DNA from: an uncultured beta proteobacterium
GTDB taxonomy: Bacteria > Pseudomonadota > Gammaproteobacteria > Burkholderiales > Burkholderiaceae_C
DNA length: 11,072 nucleotides
Direction of reading: 5' to 3'
Assembly: GCA_903870955.1 (NCBI GenBank)
Contig: CAIQEX010000145.1
Location: 1-11,072, forward strand
Both the position numbers and the translations under genes were made by a program. The notes under the pieces were generated by a model. That model was not told the DNA's origin. It ran no database searches and saw only the letters and a list, made by a program, of their open reading frames with translations. Positions 1 through 6,775 of this stretch are shown here, piece by piece (within the stretch, counting starts at the first letter, position 1; the number at the start of each line of letters is the position of its first letter).

Positions 1-7
1 ACCCTAG

Positions 8-23
8 TTTTATATATATAAAA
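8..23. repeat. 16-bp AT-only perfect palindrome
   Basis: The 16 bases TTTTATATATATAAAA read the same on both strands. They lie at the left edge, downstream of the minus-strand transporter gene, in an AT-rich pocket within an otherwise GC-rich window. It could be an easily melted promoter-like element for something outside the window, or part of a transcription-end region. No gene is readable in positions 1-98. Confidence 0.6.
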
Positions 24-64
24 ATTTGTGAGCGCGACTGTAGCATAGGCCCTGAACCTTAAGC

Positions 65-95
65 GTTGTTGACAACGGTTGCCGTTGTCAACAAC
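65..95. repeat. Perfect 14-bp inverted repeat, 3-nt loop, directly after the DMT stop codon
   Basis: The left arm GTTGTTGACAACGG (65-78) and right arm CCGTTGTCAACAAC (82-95) are perfect reverse complements around a TTG spacer. The repeat starts 3 bp beyond the stop codon of the minus-strand transporter gene (stop 99-101). As RNA it would fold into a very stable hairpin. On the minus strand the sequence after the hairpin begins GCTTAAGG, and the nearest T5 run is roughly 35 nt further on, so it lacks the adjacent U-tract of a classical intrinsic terminator. It may be a 3'-end-protecting hairpin, a factor-dependent terminator or a protein-binding palindrome. Confidence 0.7.
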
Positions 96-98
96 TAG

Positions 99-1034
99 CT
101 ACCCAGCGCCATCTTCCTTGCGTCCATAGCGTATGAGTCCAACAACACTACCAACGACCAAAACTAGTGCGGTGATCTGGTAGTCGTGCAGTTCCTGCCC
201 CAATAAAACAAGGGCCAGTAACACCGTCACGGCTGGGGCGGGTGCCGTAATGGATGCACCTTTTGACACGTCGATGTACTTGACTGCAGTGAACCAGGAA
301 AACAGTTCCAAGTAGTAAGCAAAACCCATGAGAAGCGCCACCACCTGAAATTTCCAATTCATTCCGGTGCTCAGCAACCCGCTTGATCCTTGCGTCAATA
401 GACAAGCAAAACCCAGAAGCAGGGCCGCAATCAAGACCCGCGTCACTATGACTTCTGACGGCGTAATGGCTTCAGCATTCATCATCTCTTTGATGATGAC
501 GTGCGCAATGCTCCATAGCAGCGGAACGACCAGGGCAAGCCAGAAGCCACTGGAAATAGTCGACAGATGCCAGGTACCCTGCGTGCCAAGGTAAACCATG
601 GACGCTGCGATTACCAGCATAAAAGTCATTTCCGCAGTCGACTTTCGTTTCCTCAGAAGGAGCGTCTCCCATAGGAGCGCGAACAATGGATAGGCTTGTA
701 CAGCGACCGCAAAGGTGACAGGTCCGGTCTGATCAACAGCCAAGACGTAGGCAAAAGTTGCAGCACCGAAAAGAACGCCGGTCAGTGCAACCAGTGCCCA
801 CGTTTGATTCCTGCTGAATACGCCCGCACTCTTATGCCTTGCGCCCGCAACCTGCGCCTGGTTTCGCTGAACCAGATACACGGGCGTTGCAAATGCGAGT
901 TGCCAAAACGAAAGCCAAAACGCAAATGCCAGTGCATTTCCATCGTTGGTTCTTACCGTCGCGATAATCGGGAGAATTCCCAATATCAACAAACACAGAA
1001 GTGAAAGTTGGATGCCTTTGGTGTGGCTATTCAT
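99..1034 (-). CDS. EamA/DMT-family transporter (10-TM inner-membrane exporter)
   Basis: The product is an integral inner-membrane protein of the drug/metabolite transporter superfamily, whose members usually export amino acids, sugars or small metabolites. The 311-residue length is typical. About ten hydrophobic segments form two EamA repeats: residues 10-26 to about 150 and about 163-302, with a charged link near 128-135 (LLRKRKS). Late Pro/Ala-rich helix text (SITAPAPAVTVLLALVLLGQEL, about 261-282) is characteristic of the second repeat. I chose the ATG at 1032-1034; an in-frame TTG lies four codons upstream, and neither has a clear Shine-Dalgarno. Sample lines of the gene are near 50-60% G+C against about 68% in a sampled line of the kinase gene, so it may have a different history. 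It stands alone on its strand, divergent from the GntR regulator. The substrate cannot be told from sequence. Confidence 0.85.
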   Translation of the reverse strand: MNSHTKGIQLSLLCLLILGILPIIATVRTNDGNALAFAFWLSFWQLAFATPVYLVQRNQAQVAGARHKSAGVFSRNQTWALVALTGVLFGAATFAYVLAVDQTGPVTFAVAVQAYPLFALLWETLLLRKRKSTAEMTFMLVIAASMVYLGTQGTWHLSTISSGFWLALVVPLLWSIAHVIIKEMMNAEAITPSEVIVTRVLIAALLLGFACLLTQGSSGLLSTGMNWKFQVVALLMGFAYYLELFSWFTAVKYIDVSKGASITAPAPAVTVLLALVLLGQELHDYQITALVLVVGSVVGLIRYGRKEDGAG

Positions 1035-1325
1035 AGTGCAATACAAAACATCAATGTAGATAAGGTACTACGCACGTCCGTCGACGCCATTGCTGCCGGC
1101 ATTCAGGCTGGCAGAGTTAATTGACTTTAATGCGCCGTCAAATCTGACGACTTTACTTCCGTTTCGCGGCCTGGTTGACTTCCGACGGCGCCGTGTGAAA
1201 GTCCGCGAAGTGTCCATTGGCAGTTGAAAAGTGGAATATATGCCGCGCCAAAGTGGCGCATAAGTGGTATTCAAGTGGTATTACAATGGCGTCATTGCAT
1301 TCCCACCAAATTTCCAGTCAACACC
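1035..1325. promoter_or_regulatory. Divergent intergenic region between DMT transporter and GntR regulator
   Basis: This 291-bp gap must hold the promoters of both the minus-strand transporter and the plus-strand gntR-nagA pair. I see no convincing sigma-70 pair for either direction; TTGAAA at 1224-1229 is the best -35-like word but has no good -10 at 16-18 bp. The right half carries the 11-bp-phased AAGTGG boxes described separately, and a short inverted repeat GCGCCA-AAG-TGGCGC at 1245-1259. A poor CTGCC/GGCAG dyad lies near 1090-1115. No credible gene is present. Confidence 0.6.
1229..1294 (+). repeat. AAGTGG boxes phased every 11 bp (candidate operator array)
   Basis: Copies begin at 1229 (AAGTGGAATAT), 1251 (AAGTGGCGCAT), 1262 (AAGTGGTATTC), 1273 (AAGTGGTATTA) and, degenerate, 1284 (CAATGGCGTCA). 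All starts sit on one 11-bp register; only the slot at 1240 lacks a box. An 11-bp period puts each box on the same face of the helix. The array ends about 31 bp before the regulator start codon, where an autoregulatory operator would be expected. Whether it binds the GntR protein or another factor is inference. Confidence 0.6.
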
Positions 1326-2033
1326 ATGAAACCCGAGGACAACTCACCGCTCTATATCCAGCTGGCGCGTGACCTGGAACGAGACATCCGTGAGGGACGA
1401 TACGGTGCAAACCAGGCCCTTCCGTCCGAGCGGGTGCTGGCCGAATCGCTGCAGGTGTCGCGCATCACGGCACGCAAAGCCATTGGCGTTTTGGTCTCCC
1501 GCGGTCTGGTGCTACAGCGCCAGGGCTCGGGCAACTACATCGCCCCCATGCTGGAGCAACCCCTGGTGCGGCTCTGCAGCTTCACGGAAGAGTTGGTGCG
1601 GCGTGGCTACAAACCCAGCTCCGAGTGGTTGCTGCGCAAGCTCGGCGCCGCGCGTGTCGACGAGCGACAGCAACTGGGACTCGAAGCCGGCGCACGGGTG
1701 GCCCGCTTGCAGCGTGTCCGGCTGGCCGACGGTGTGCGCATGGCGTTGGAGACCAGCGTCCTGCCTGCCACTGTGTTGCCCGAGCCGCAGAAACTGGAGG
1801 GTTCGCTGTATGCGTTCCTGAGTCGTTCGGGTTGTGCACCGGTGCGGGCCACGCAGCATGTGCGGGCCCTGGGAGCCACCCCAGAGATGGCGCTGCACCT
1901 GGAAATTCCGCAGGGCAGCGCGCTGCTGTGGGCCAGCCGGGTCGCGACCGATGCCAGTGGTCGCGTGGTCGAATGCACGCAGTCGTATTGCCGCAGCGAC
2001 TACTACGACTTTGTTGCCGAAATGCGTGCCTGA
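1326..2033 (+). CDS. GntR/HutC-family transcriptional regulator, probable N-acetylglucosamine regulator
   Basis: This 235-residue DNA-binding regulator has the HutC layout: an N-terminal winged helix-turn-helix (about 8-75) with the family landmarks LPSERVLAE, VSRITARKAI and RQGSGNYI, followed by a UTRA effector-binding domain (about 80-230) ending SYCRSDYYDF. HutC members next to nagA (NagR/NagQ/DasR types) usually sense phosphorylated amino sugars such as GlcNAc-6-P or GlcN-6-P and release their operators. I start at the ATG at 1326 because MKPEDNSPLYIQL is the usual N-terminus. The frame is open further upstream, to 1224, but that extension runs through the AAGTGG array and is unlike the family. 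The Shine-Dalgarno is weak. nagA follows after 23 bp, so the two are probably co-transcribed. The effector is inferred from the neighbour. Confidence 0.92.
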   Translation: MKPEDNSPLYIQLARDLERDIREGRYGANQALPSERVLAESLQVSRITARKAIGVLVSRGLVLQRQGSGNYIAPMLEQPLVRLCSFTEELVRRGYKPSSEWLLRKLGAARVDERQQLGLEAGARVARLQRVRLADGVRMALETSVLPATVLPEPQKLEGSLYAFLSRSGCAPVRATQHVRALGATPEMALHLEIPQGSALLWASRVATDASGRVVECTQSYCRSDYYDFVAEMRA

Positions 2034-2045
2034 GGGCACATTGCC

Positions 2046-2050
2046 TGGAG
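2046..2050 (+). promoter_or_regulatory. Ribosome binding site of nagA
   Basis: TGGAG lies six bases before the ATG at 2057. It decides the nagA start: the same frame is open upstream to 1625, but that part overlaps the regulator gene and is not NagA-like. Confidence 0.75.
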
Positions 2051-2056
2051 ATTCCC

Positions 2057-3175
2057 ATGTCTGTATTTGAAGGTTTCATCCTCACCCCCAAAGGCTTCAT
2101 GGAGGGTCGACTGGAGTCAGATGCGTCAGGCCGCATTGGCGCCCTGGTCGGCCATGCGGTGGATGAAAGCACGGTGAGGGCCGGCGGCGCAGGCATTGCC
2201 ATGCCCGGGTTCATCGATCTGCATGTTCACGGGGGGGCCGGGCACGACATCATGGAAGGGGGCGACGCCGCACTGCAAGTCAGCCGCTTGCATGCCTCGC
2301 ATGGCACCACGTCGCTGTTGGCAACCACCATGACCGCACCCCAGGAAGACCTGGATCTGGCCTTTGCCGCACTCGCGCCTTTGTGCTTCCAGCGCGGGCA
2401 CTACGCAGCCCGTGTGCTGGGTGTGCACCTGGAAGGTCCCTACATCTCTGAAGCCCGGCTCGGTGCCCAGCCGGCGTTTGTGCGACCGGCCAATTTGGCG
2501 GAGATTGCCAGACTGCACGCGGTGGCGCCCATTCGCCTGCTGACGCTGGCGCCGGAGGTGAGCAACAACCAGGCGCTGATAGCCGATCTGGTTGCCATGG
2601 AAATTCGTGTGCAACTCGGCCACACCACAGGCACCTACGAGCAGGGTGTGCAAGCGTTGCGTTGTGGTGCCACCGGCTTTACCCATTTGTTCAATGCCAT
2701 GTCGGCCTTGCACCACCGGGACCCCGGCATGGTGGGAGCCGCGTTGGCGCATGCGGAATATGCCGAAATCATCCCGGATTTGCTGCACGTCCATCCTGGT
2801 GCCATGCGTGCCGCGCTCAGGGCGATTCCCCGTCTCTATTGCGTGACGGACTCCACGGCTGCCGCCGGTATGCCCGACGGCGACTACCAGTTGGGTCGCC
2901 ACACCGTCACCAAATGCCTGGGAGGCGTGCGCCTGCCCGACGGCACGTTGGCAGGCTCGGTGCTGACCATGGACGCTGCCTTGCGAAACCTGGTGGACAC
3001 TGTCGGCCTGACGCTGCAGGACGCGTCGCGCCGGGTATCCACCTTTGCCGCCGATCACCTTGGCTTGCAGGACCGGGGGCGTCTGGCGCCGGGTGCCTGG
3101 GCCGACCTGGCGATCGTGGACCGCGATTTACAGGTGCAACAGGTCTGGGTGGAAGGGGCCTTAGTCAAGCGCTAG
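2057..3175 (+). CDS. nagA: N-acetylglucosamine-6-phosphate deacetylase
   Basis: NagA is a cytoplasmic amidohydrolase that converts GlcNAc-6-phosphate to glucosamine-6-phosphate and acetate, the committed step of N-acetylglucosamine catabolism and cell-wall recycling. The 372-residue length fits the family. Visible motifs: HVHGG with metal-ligand-type H56 and H58; HLEGP with E126; H189 in GHTTG; H210 in THLFNAM; R221 in HHRDPG; H244/H246 in HVHPG; and the catalytic-type D265 in VTDST. The first metal motif is HxH, as in two-metal NagA enzymes of the Bacillus type, and the loop after HLEGP reads GAQP instead of the KGAH seen in the E. coli branch. Its upstream neighbour is the GntR regulator, 23 bp away. 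Its last 11 bp overlap the end of the convergent kinase gene, leaving no room for a private terminator. GlcN-6-P deaminase and GlcNAc kinase genes are not in the window. Confidence 0.95.
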   Translation: MSVFEGFILTPKGFMEGRLESDASGRIGALVGHAVDESTVRAGGAGIAMPGFIDLHVHGGAGHDIMEGGDAALQVSRLHASHGTTSLLATTMTAPQEDLDLAFAALAPLCFQRGHYAARVLGVHLEGPYISEARLGAQPAFVRPANLAEIARLHAVAPIRLLTLAPEVSNNQALIADLVAMEIRVQLGHTTGTYEQGVQALRCGATGFTHLFNAMSALHHRDPGMVGAALAHAEYAEIIPDLLHVHPGAMRAALRAIPRLYCVTDSTAAAGMPDGDYQLGRHTVTKCLGGVRLPDGTLAGSVLTMDAALRNLVDTVGLTLQDASRRVSTFAADHLGLQDRGRLAPGAWADLAIVDRDLQVQQVWVEGALVKR

Positions 3176-4643
3176 CGTCATCCACTGCGGGCAGCATGAC
3201 CGTGACCACCAGGCCCCCTTCCGCGTGGTTGTGCAGGCGAATCTCGCCCTGGTGTGCCTGAAAAATATTGCGTGCAATGCCCAGACCGAGTCCCGAGCCA
3301 GCACGGTTTTGCTGTTGCCCATGGCTCAAACGCACGTTCGGCTCAAAGGCCACGGACATGCTGCTCGGTGGAATGCCGGGTCCAAAATCCCGCACTTCAA
3401 TCAAGGCACGCGCACCCATCCGGCTCAACCGCAGTTGCACGCGTTTGCCATACAACACGGCGTTGTCGAGCAAGTTGCTGAAGGCCCGCTCCAGAGCCAG
3501 CGGTTTACCCAGCACAACGATGAGTGCCAGGTCGCACTCGATGTGGGCATCCGGATGAATCGGACGCCGCGCCAGCCGTTCCAGCAAAGTGTCCAAGCGC
3601 ACCGGCATCACGTTCTCATGGATGTCGGTGTCCTTCAGGCTTTGCAGAGCCGACTTGACCATGACATCGAGGTCGTCCAGATCCTCGTGAAACTCCGCCC
3701 GCAAGGTCTCGTCGTCCAGCAGTTCGGTGCGCAGTTTGAGCCGCATGATCGGGGTTTTCAAGCCGTGCGAAATGCCCAGGAAGAGACGCTCACGGTCCAC
3801 CAGATAGCCTTGTATGCGGGCCTGCATGTCATTGAAGGCGCGCGCCGTGCGACGCAATTCGGCCGTGCCGGTTTCGGGCACCGGTTCCGGCGAAATGGCA
3901 CTGCCAAAGGCATTCGCCGCCGAGGCAATCCGGTTGATGGGAAGGATCAGTCCGCGCACCAGCAGGACCGACAGCAGCAACACGGTGGCCAGCGTTGCCA
4001 ACTGCATCAGCACGCGGTCGGTGGTGAGCGGATTCGCATTGTCCAGAAAATACGGGTCGGGCATGGGCGCTGCCAGAAACAGCCAGCGTCCGGGTTCAAA
4101 CTCGCTTTGAACAACCAGCACCGGGGCGGGACGCGGGTGCAATAGCAAGGTGGCCTCGACCCAGGATTCGGGCAGGTCCTGCACGGTGCGGCCATCGTCC
4201 GCAACCTGCAACGTTTCGGGCCAGGCAAACGCAACCGTGGGTGTCTGCACGTTGCCCAGATTCTTGTGCAGCTCTTGCTGAATCACGTTCACCACCGCAT
4301 CCACCAGCGTGTTGTCACGCACCGGGTGCAGCGGGATTTCGGACTTGTTCACGTTGACGAAGAAGCGCGTGCCTCCCATGGTGCGCAGTTGCTCAATCAA
4401 CAGGGGCCGATACTGCGGCGGCAAGTCACGGAAAAAGCGGATGCTGCCGGCCGCGTTGACGGCGATGTGCTGCCCCGCAATCAGGGCCTCGGCGCGCGCA
4501 CTCTCGCGCAATTGCCGCGCCCACAGCAGGGTGCCCAGCAGTTGCGCGCTGATCACCCCAATCGCCATCACCACCACGATACGGCCCAGCAGGCTATCAG
4601 GAAGCAGCCGAAAACTGCGACGGGCAGCCTCAGGCTTCGCCAT
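3165..4643 (-). CDS. EnvZ-like sensor histidine kinase (GtrS-type by context)
   Basis: This 492-residue inner-membrane kinase has a first membrane helix (about 21-43), a periplasmic sensor region (about 44-210), a second helix (about 212-233), a HAMP linker (about 231-285), a HisKA dimerisation helix with phospho-accepting H293, and a HATPase domain (about 380-486). The ATP-binding boxes look intact: NLLDNA (391-395 with N390), DFGPGIP (419-425), FEP (433-435) and GSGLGLGI (449-456). Oddly, the residue after H293 is Gly294 (H-G-L-K-T-P) where this family has Asp or Glu. The start ATG lies inside the end of the response-regulator gene (14-bp overlap), indicating translational coupling. By order with a GtsA-like binding protein it resembles the GltR-GtrS glucose system of Pseudomonas, but the ligand is unknown. 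Confidence 0.93.
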   Translation of the reverse strand: MAKPEAARRSFRLLPDSLLGRIVVVMAIGVISAQLLGTLLWARQLRESARAEALIAGQHIAVNAAGSIRFFRDLPPQYRPLLIEQLRTMGGTRFFVNVNKSEIPLHPVRDNTLVDAVVNVIQQELHKNLGNVQTPTVAFAWPETLQVADDGRTVQDLPESWVEATLLLHPRPAPVLVVQSEFEPGRWLFLAAPMPDPYFLDNANPLTTDRVLMQLATLATVLLLSVLLVRGLILPINRIASAANAFGSAISPEPVPETGTAELRRTARAFNDMQARIQGYLVDRERLFLGISHGLKTPIMRLKLRTELLDDETLRAEFHEDLDDLDVMVKSALQSLKDTDIHENVMPVRLDTLLERLARRPIHPDAHIECDLALIVVLGKPLALERAFSNLLDNAVLYGKRVQLRLSRMGARALIEVRDFGPGIPPSSMSVAFEPNVRLSHGQQQNRAGSGLGLGIARNIFQAHQGEIRLHNHAEGGLVVTVMLPAVDDASA

Positions 4644-5349
4644 GGTGGGTCACTTCTGCAGAGAAGACGTAGCCGCTGCCGCGAACGGTTTTGATCAGCT
4701 CGGCCTGCTTCCCATCGTCCTGCAGGCGTTGCCGCAAGCGGCTGATTTGCACGTCCAGTGAGCGGTCCATCGGGCCCAGGTCGCGCCCCCGCGTCTGCTC
4801 CATCAGACGCCCCCGGTCCAGGGTTTCACCGGCATGTTCGGCAAAGAAACGCAGCAGGTTGAAATCCATGCTGGTCATGGCCACGGGTTGCCCGGCAGCA
4901 TCCGTCAGCAGCCGTTCCACCAGGTCCATCGAGAAGCCCGCAAAGCGCAAGTACCGCACCGGCCCGGTGGGCGAACCCAGCTGCATGCGCCGGTGAATGG
5001 CCTTGATGCGCGCCAACAATTCGCGCGGGTTGTAAGGCTTGGCGATGTAGTCGTCCGCACCCAACTCCAGCCCCACGATGCGATCCGTATCGTCGGCACT
5101 GGCCGTCAACATGATGATGGGGATGCTCGACGCTTTGCGCACGGCCTGGCAGAGGGTGAAGCCATCCGTGTCCGGCAACATCACATCGAGTATGACCAAA
5201 CTGAGCTCATCCATGGAGCGCTCGAACTCGGCAATAAAGCTGGCGCCATCGTGGGCCACACGCACTTCATACTGCTGCTTTTCCAGATAGGCTTTCAGCA
5301 GGTTTCGGGTTTTCAGGTCGTCATCGACCACAAGAATTTTTCGGGACAT
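4630..5349 (-). CDS. OmpR-family response regulator (GltR-like by context)
   Basis: This 239-residue cytoplasmic regulator is the partner of the adjacent kinase. The receiver domain (about 3-120) has the acidic pair D10/D11, the phosphorylation site D55 in LDVMLP, T82 and K104 in AKPYNP, all the residues needed for phosphorylation. The C-terminal winged helix (about 135-232) ends with the typical VRGSGYVF (222-229), marking the OmpR/PhoB class. It starts 13 bp after the stop of the binding-protein gene, with a GAGAAAG Shine-Dalgarno overlapping that stop, and it overlaps the kinase start by 14 bp. It probably controls its own operon and the divergent ABC transporter through the 6638-6920 region. 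The name GltR is not assigned because the sugar is not shown by the sequence. Confidence 0.94.
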   Translation of the reverse strand: MSRKILVVDDDLKTRNLLKAYLEKQQYEVRVAHDGASFIAEFERSMDELSLVILDVMLPDTDGFTLCQAVRKASSIPIIMLTASADDTDRIVGLELGADDYIAKPYNPRELLARIKAIHRRMQLGSPTGPVRYLRFAGFSMDLVERLLTDAAGQPVAMTSMDFNLLRFFAEHAGETLDRGRLMEQTRGRDLGPMDRSLDVQISRLRQRLQDDGKQAELIKTVRGSGYVFSAEVTHHGEA

Positions 5350-5362
5350 GGCGTGGGCTTTC

Positions 5363-6637
5363 TCAGCGTTCCATTACGGGGGTACGAATGATGGTCGCAA
5401 GGCGGCGCTGCGTTTCCTGCGGTTCACTTTTGGCATCGGTCAGGTAACGCCACAGCGCCTGGGCCACGGCGTCCTTGATGTTTTCGTCGGCCGCCATGCG
5501 GTGCGCCAGACTCGGGGCGCGGGCACTGGACGGGTTGGCAAAGGTTTCCCACGATTGGCGGGCACAGCCATCCAGACTGGAAGGGTCAATATCGCGGCGC
5601 ACCGGTACCGAGCCCTTGATGCGGTTGTAGGCGAGTTGGGCGGCGGGGCCCACCACCACTTCGGCAATTTTTTCCTGCACCGCTTCATGCTGCCGCGGGC
5701 TCACCAGCATGGCCAGCGTATCGATGCTGTAGAGGTGCATACCGCCGGTACCGGGGACCTCAACACAGCCAAAGTCCCGCGTCGGGCTGGCACCCCATGC
5801 CATCAACTCGCCCTTGGCCCAGTCGCCCATGATCATCATGCCGGTGGCATCGTTCATCAGGTCGCGTGCGCCCTCGGTCCACACGCGTTCCTGCGGCACC
5901 TCGCCCGCCAATGTGCGCAGCAACCGCAGGCGCACCAACGCCCGCTCGACGTGCGGGTCCATCCACGCTGCGGCGTGCCGGCGCACCACCAGGTCCTGGT
6001 ACAAAGCGGGGCCTGCTTCGCCCAGCAGCAAGGTCTCGAAGACGGTTGCAATCTGCCAGGGTTCATCACTCCAGGCCAGTGGCCGCACCCCCAGTTGCTG
6101 CAGCTTTTGCGCCGCCACTTCGAACTGCGCCCAACTGCGCGGCGGTGCCATGCCCAGCCGCGCGAACAGCCTGCGGTTGTAGAGCAGCGTGTTGATGCGG
6201 TGAATGCCCAAGGGGGCGGCAATCACGTCGCCCTTGTAGGTGACCAAGTCCAACACCGTGGGGAACAAGGCGCTTTGCCAGCGCTGACGCTGTGCCACCG
6301 CATTCAGCGGCAACACCAGTTTGATGTCGGCCCAATCGGTCAGCGTGGTGCCGATCAGTTGGGCCACGTCGGGTGGATCGCCCATCAGCACACGGCTCTT
6401 CAGCACCTTGACTGCCGCCATGCCACCACCGCCGGGAATTGCCGCGTCCTTCCATTGCACACCTGCCAATGCCAGTTGGTTGGCCAACTGGTCGGCTGCA
6501 CGGCGCTCGCTGCTGGAGGTCCACCAATGCAACACATCGACGGACGTTGCAGCGGCCTGTGCGTGGGCGGCGACAGCACCCAAAGCCAGGGTAAACCCGA
6601 GCAAAAAACGACCGCATGCGTGAATAGAAGCTTTCAT
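5363..6637 (-). CDS. GtsA-like periplasmic sugar-binding protein, first gene of the sensor operon
   Basis: This 424-residue extracellular solute-binding protein (family 1) has a Sec signal peptide: positively charged start, hydrophobic core at about 11-24 and a likely AHA/AQA cleavage near 26-28. There is no lipobox. Mature text such as VLHWWTSSSE (35-44), the IPGGGG loop (68-72), KVLKSRVLMGDPPDVAQL (77-94), HRIN (146-149), EPWQ (192-195) and MGDWAKGE (270-277) resembles, from memory, GtsA/GltB glucose-mannose binding proteins of Pseudomonas. I start at the ATG at 6635-6637; the frame continues 24 codons upstream, but those residues would precede the signal peptide. In Pseudomonas such a gene heads a gtsABCD transporter. 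Here it is followed directly by a response regulator and kinase, with no permease or ATPase. It may therefore feed the kinase with ligand-bound signal, or share the divergent transporter. Confidence 0.9.
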   Translation of the reverse strand: MKASIHACGRFLLGFTLALGAVAAHAQAAATSVDVLHWWTSSSERRAADQLANQLALAGVQWKDAAIPGGGGMAAVKVLKSRVLMGDPPDVAQLIGTTLTDWADIKLVLPLNAVAQRQRWQSALFPTVLDLVTYKGDVIAAPLGIHRINTLLYNRRLFARLGMAPPRSWAQFEVAAQKLQQLGVRPLAWSDEPWQIATVFETLLLGEAGPALYQDLVVRRHAAAWMDPHVERALVRLRLLRTLAGEVPQERVWTEGARDLMNDATGMMIMGDWAKGELMAWGASPTRDFGCVEVPGTGGMHLYSIDTLAMLVSPRQHEAVQEKIAEVVVGPAAQLAYNRIKGSVPVRRDIDPSSLDGCARQSWETFANPSSARAPSLAHRMAADENIKDAVAQALWRYLTDAKSEPQETQRRLATIIRTPVMER

Positions 6638-6645
6638 TTCATTTC

Positions 6646-6724
6646 GTTTTGTAACTTTATCTTGCAGCGGCCCCAAAGCCCGTCCCCAGCGCCCGCATAG
6701 ACCTTGCATTCAGCGTTACAAAAC
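6646..6724. repeat. Long-spaced inverted repeat GTTTTGTAAC / GTTACAAAAC
   Basis: The arms are 6646-6655 and 6715-6724, perfect 10-bp reverse complements with 59 bp between them. The left arm lies just upstream of the minus-strand binding-protein start codon (6637). The spacing and position suit two half-sites for a dimeric regulator, or a looped operator, but function is inference. Confidence 0.55.
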
Positions 6725-6743
6725 CTGTCGGTCATAGCGATAA

Positions 6744-6755
6744 ATATTTAAATAT
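6744..6755. repeat. 12-bp perfect palindrome ATATTTAAATAT
   Basis: This palindrome and a second one, TTTAATTAAA at 6757-6766, sit in the AT-rich block of the divergent control region. They may be an UP-element, a bending site or a nucleoid-protein target. In AT-rich DNA such palindromes also arise by chance. Confidence 0.4.
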
Positions 6756-6775
6756 GTTTAATTAAATCAAGCACT

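Noticed and set aside
65..95. Classical Rho-independent terminator
   Set aside because: The stem is excellent but neither strand has a T-run directly after it, so it is listed as an inverted repeat instead.
1068..1274. 68-codon minus-strand open frame in the divergent gap
   Set aside because: It overlaps the AAGTGG array, has an Arg/Ser-rich middle with no domain, and no clear ribosome binding site. It could not be supported as a gene.
1229..1294. CRISPR-like or microsatellite reading of the AAGTGG repeats
   Set aside because: The unit is only 11 bp with a 6-bp conserved core and has no spacer structure, so it fits regulatory boxes better than a CRISPR array.
2126..3058. 310-codon minus-strand open frame within nagA
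   Set aside because: It is antisense to a gene with all NagA catalytic motifs; no domain, ribosome binding site or context supports it.
3225..4145. 306-codon plus-strand open frame within the kinase gene
   Set aside because: Shadow of the kinase, whose motifs are intact on the other strand.
5348..6700. 450-codon plus-strand open frame antisense to the GtsA-like binding protein
   Set aside because: Its protein is rich in His, Gln and Arg with no domain pattern, and the opposite strand encodes a full, motif-bearing binding protein with signal peptide. It is a high-GC shadow frame.
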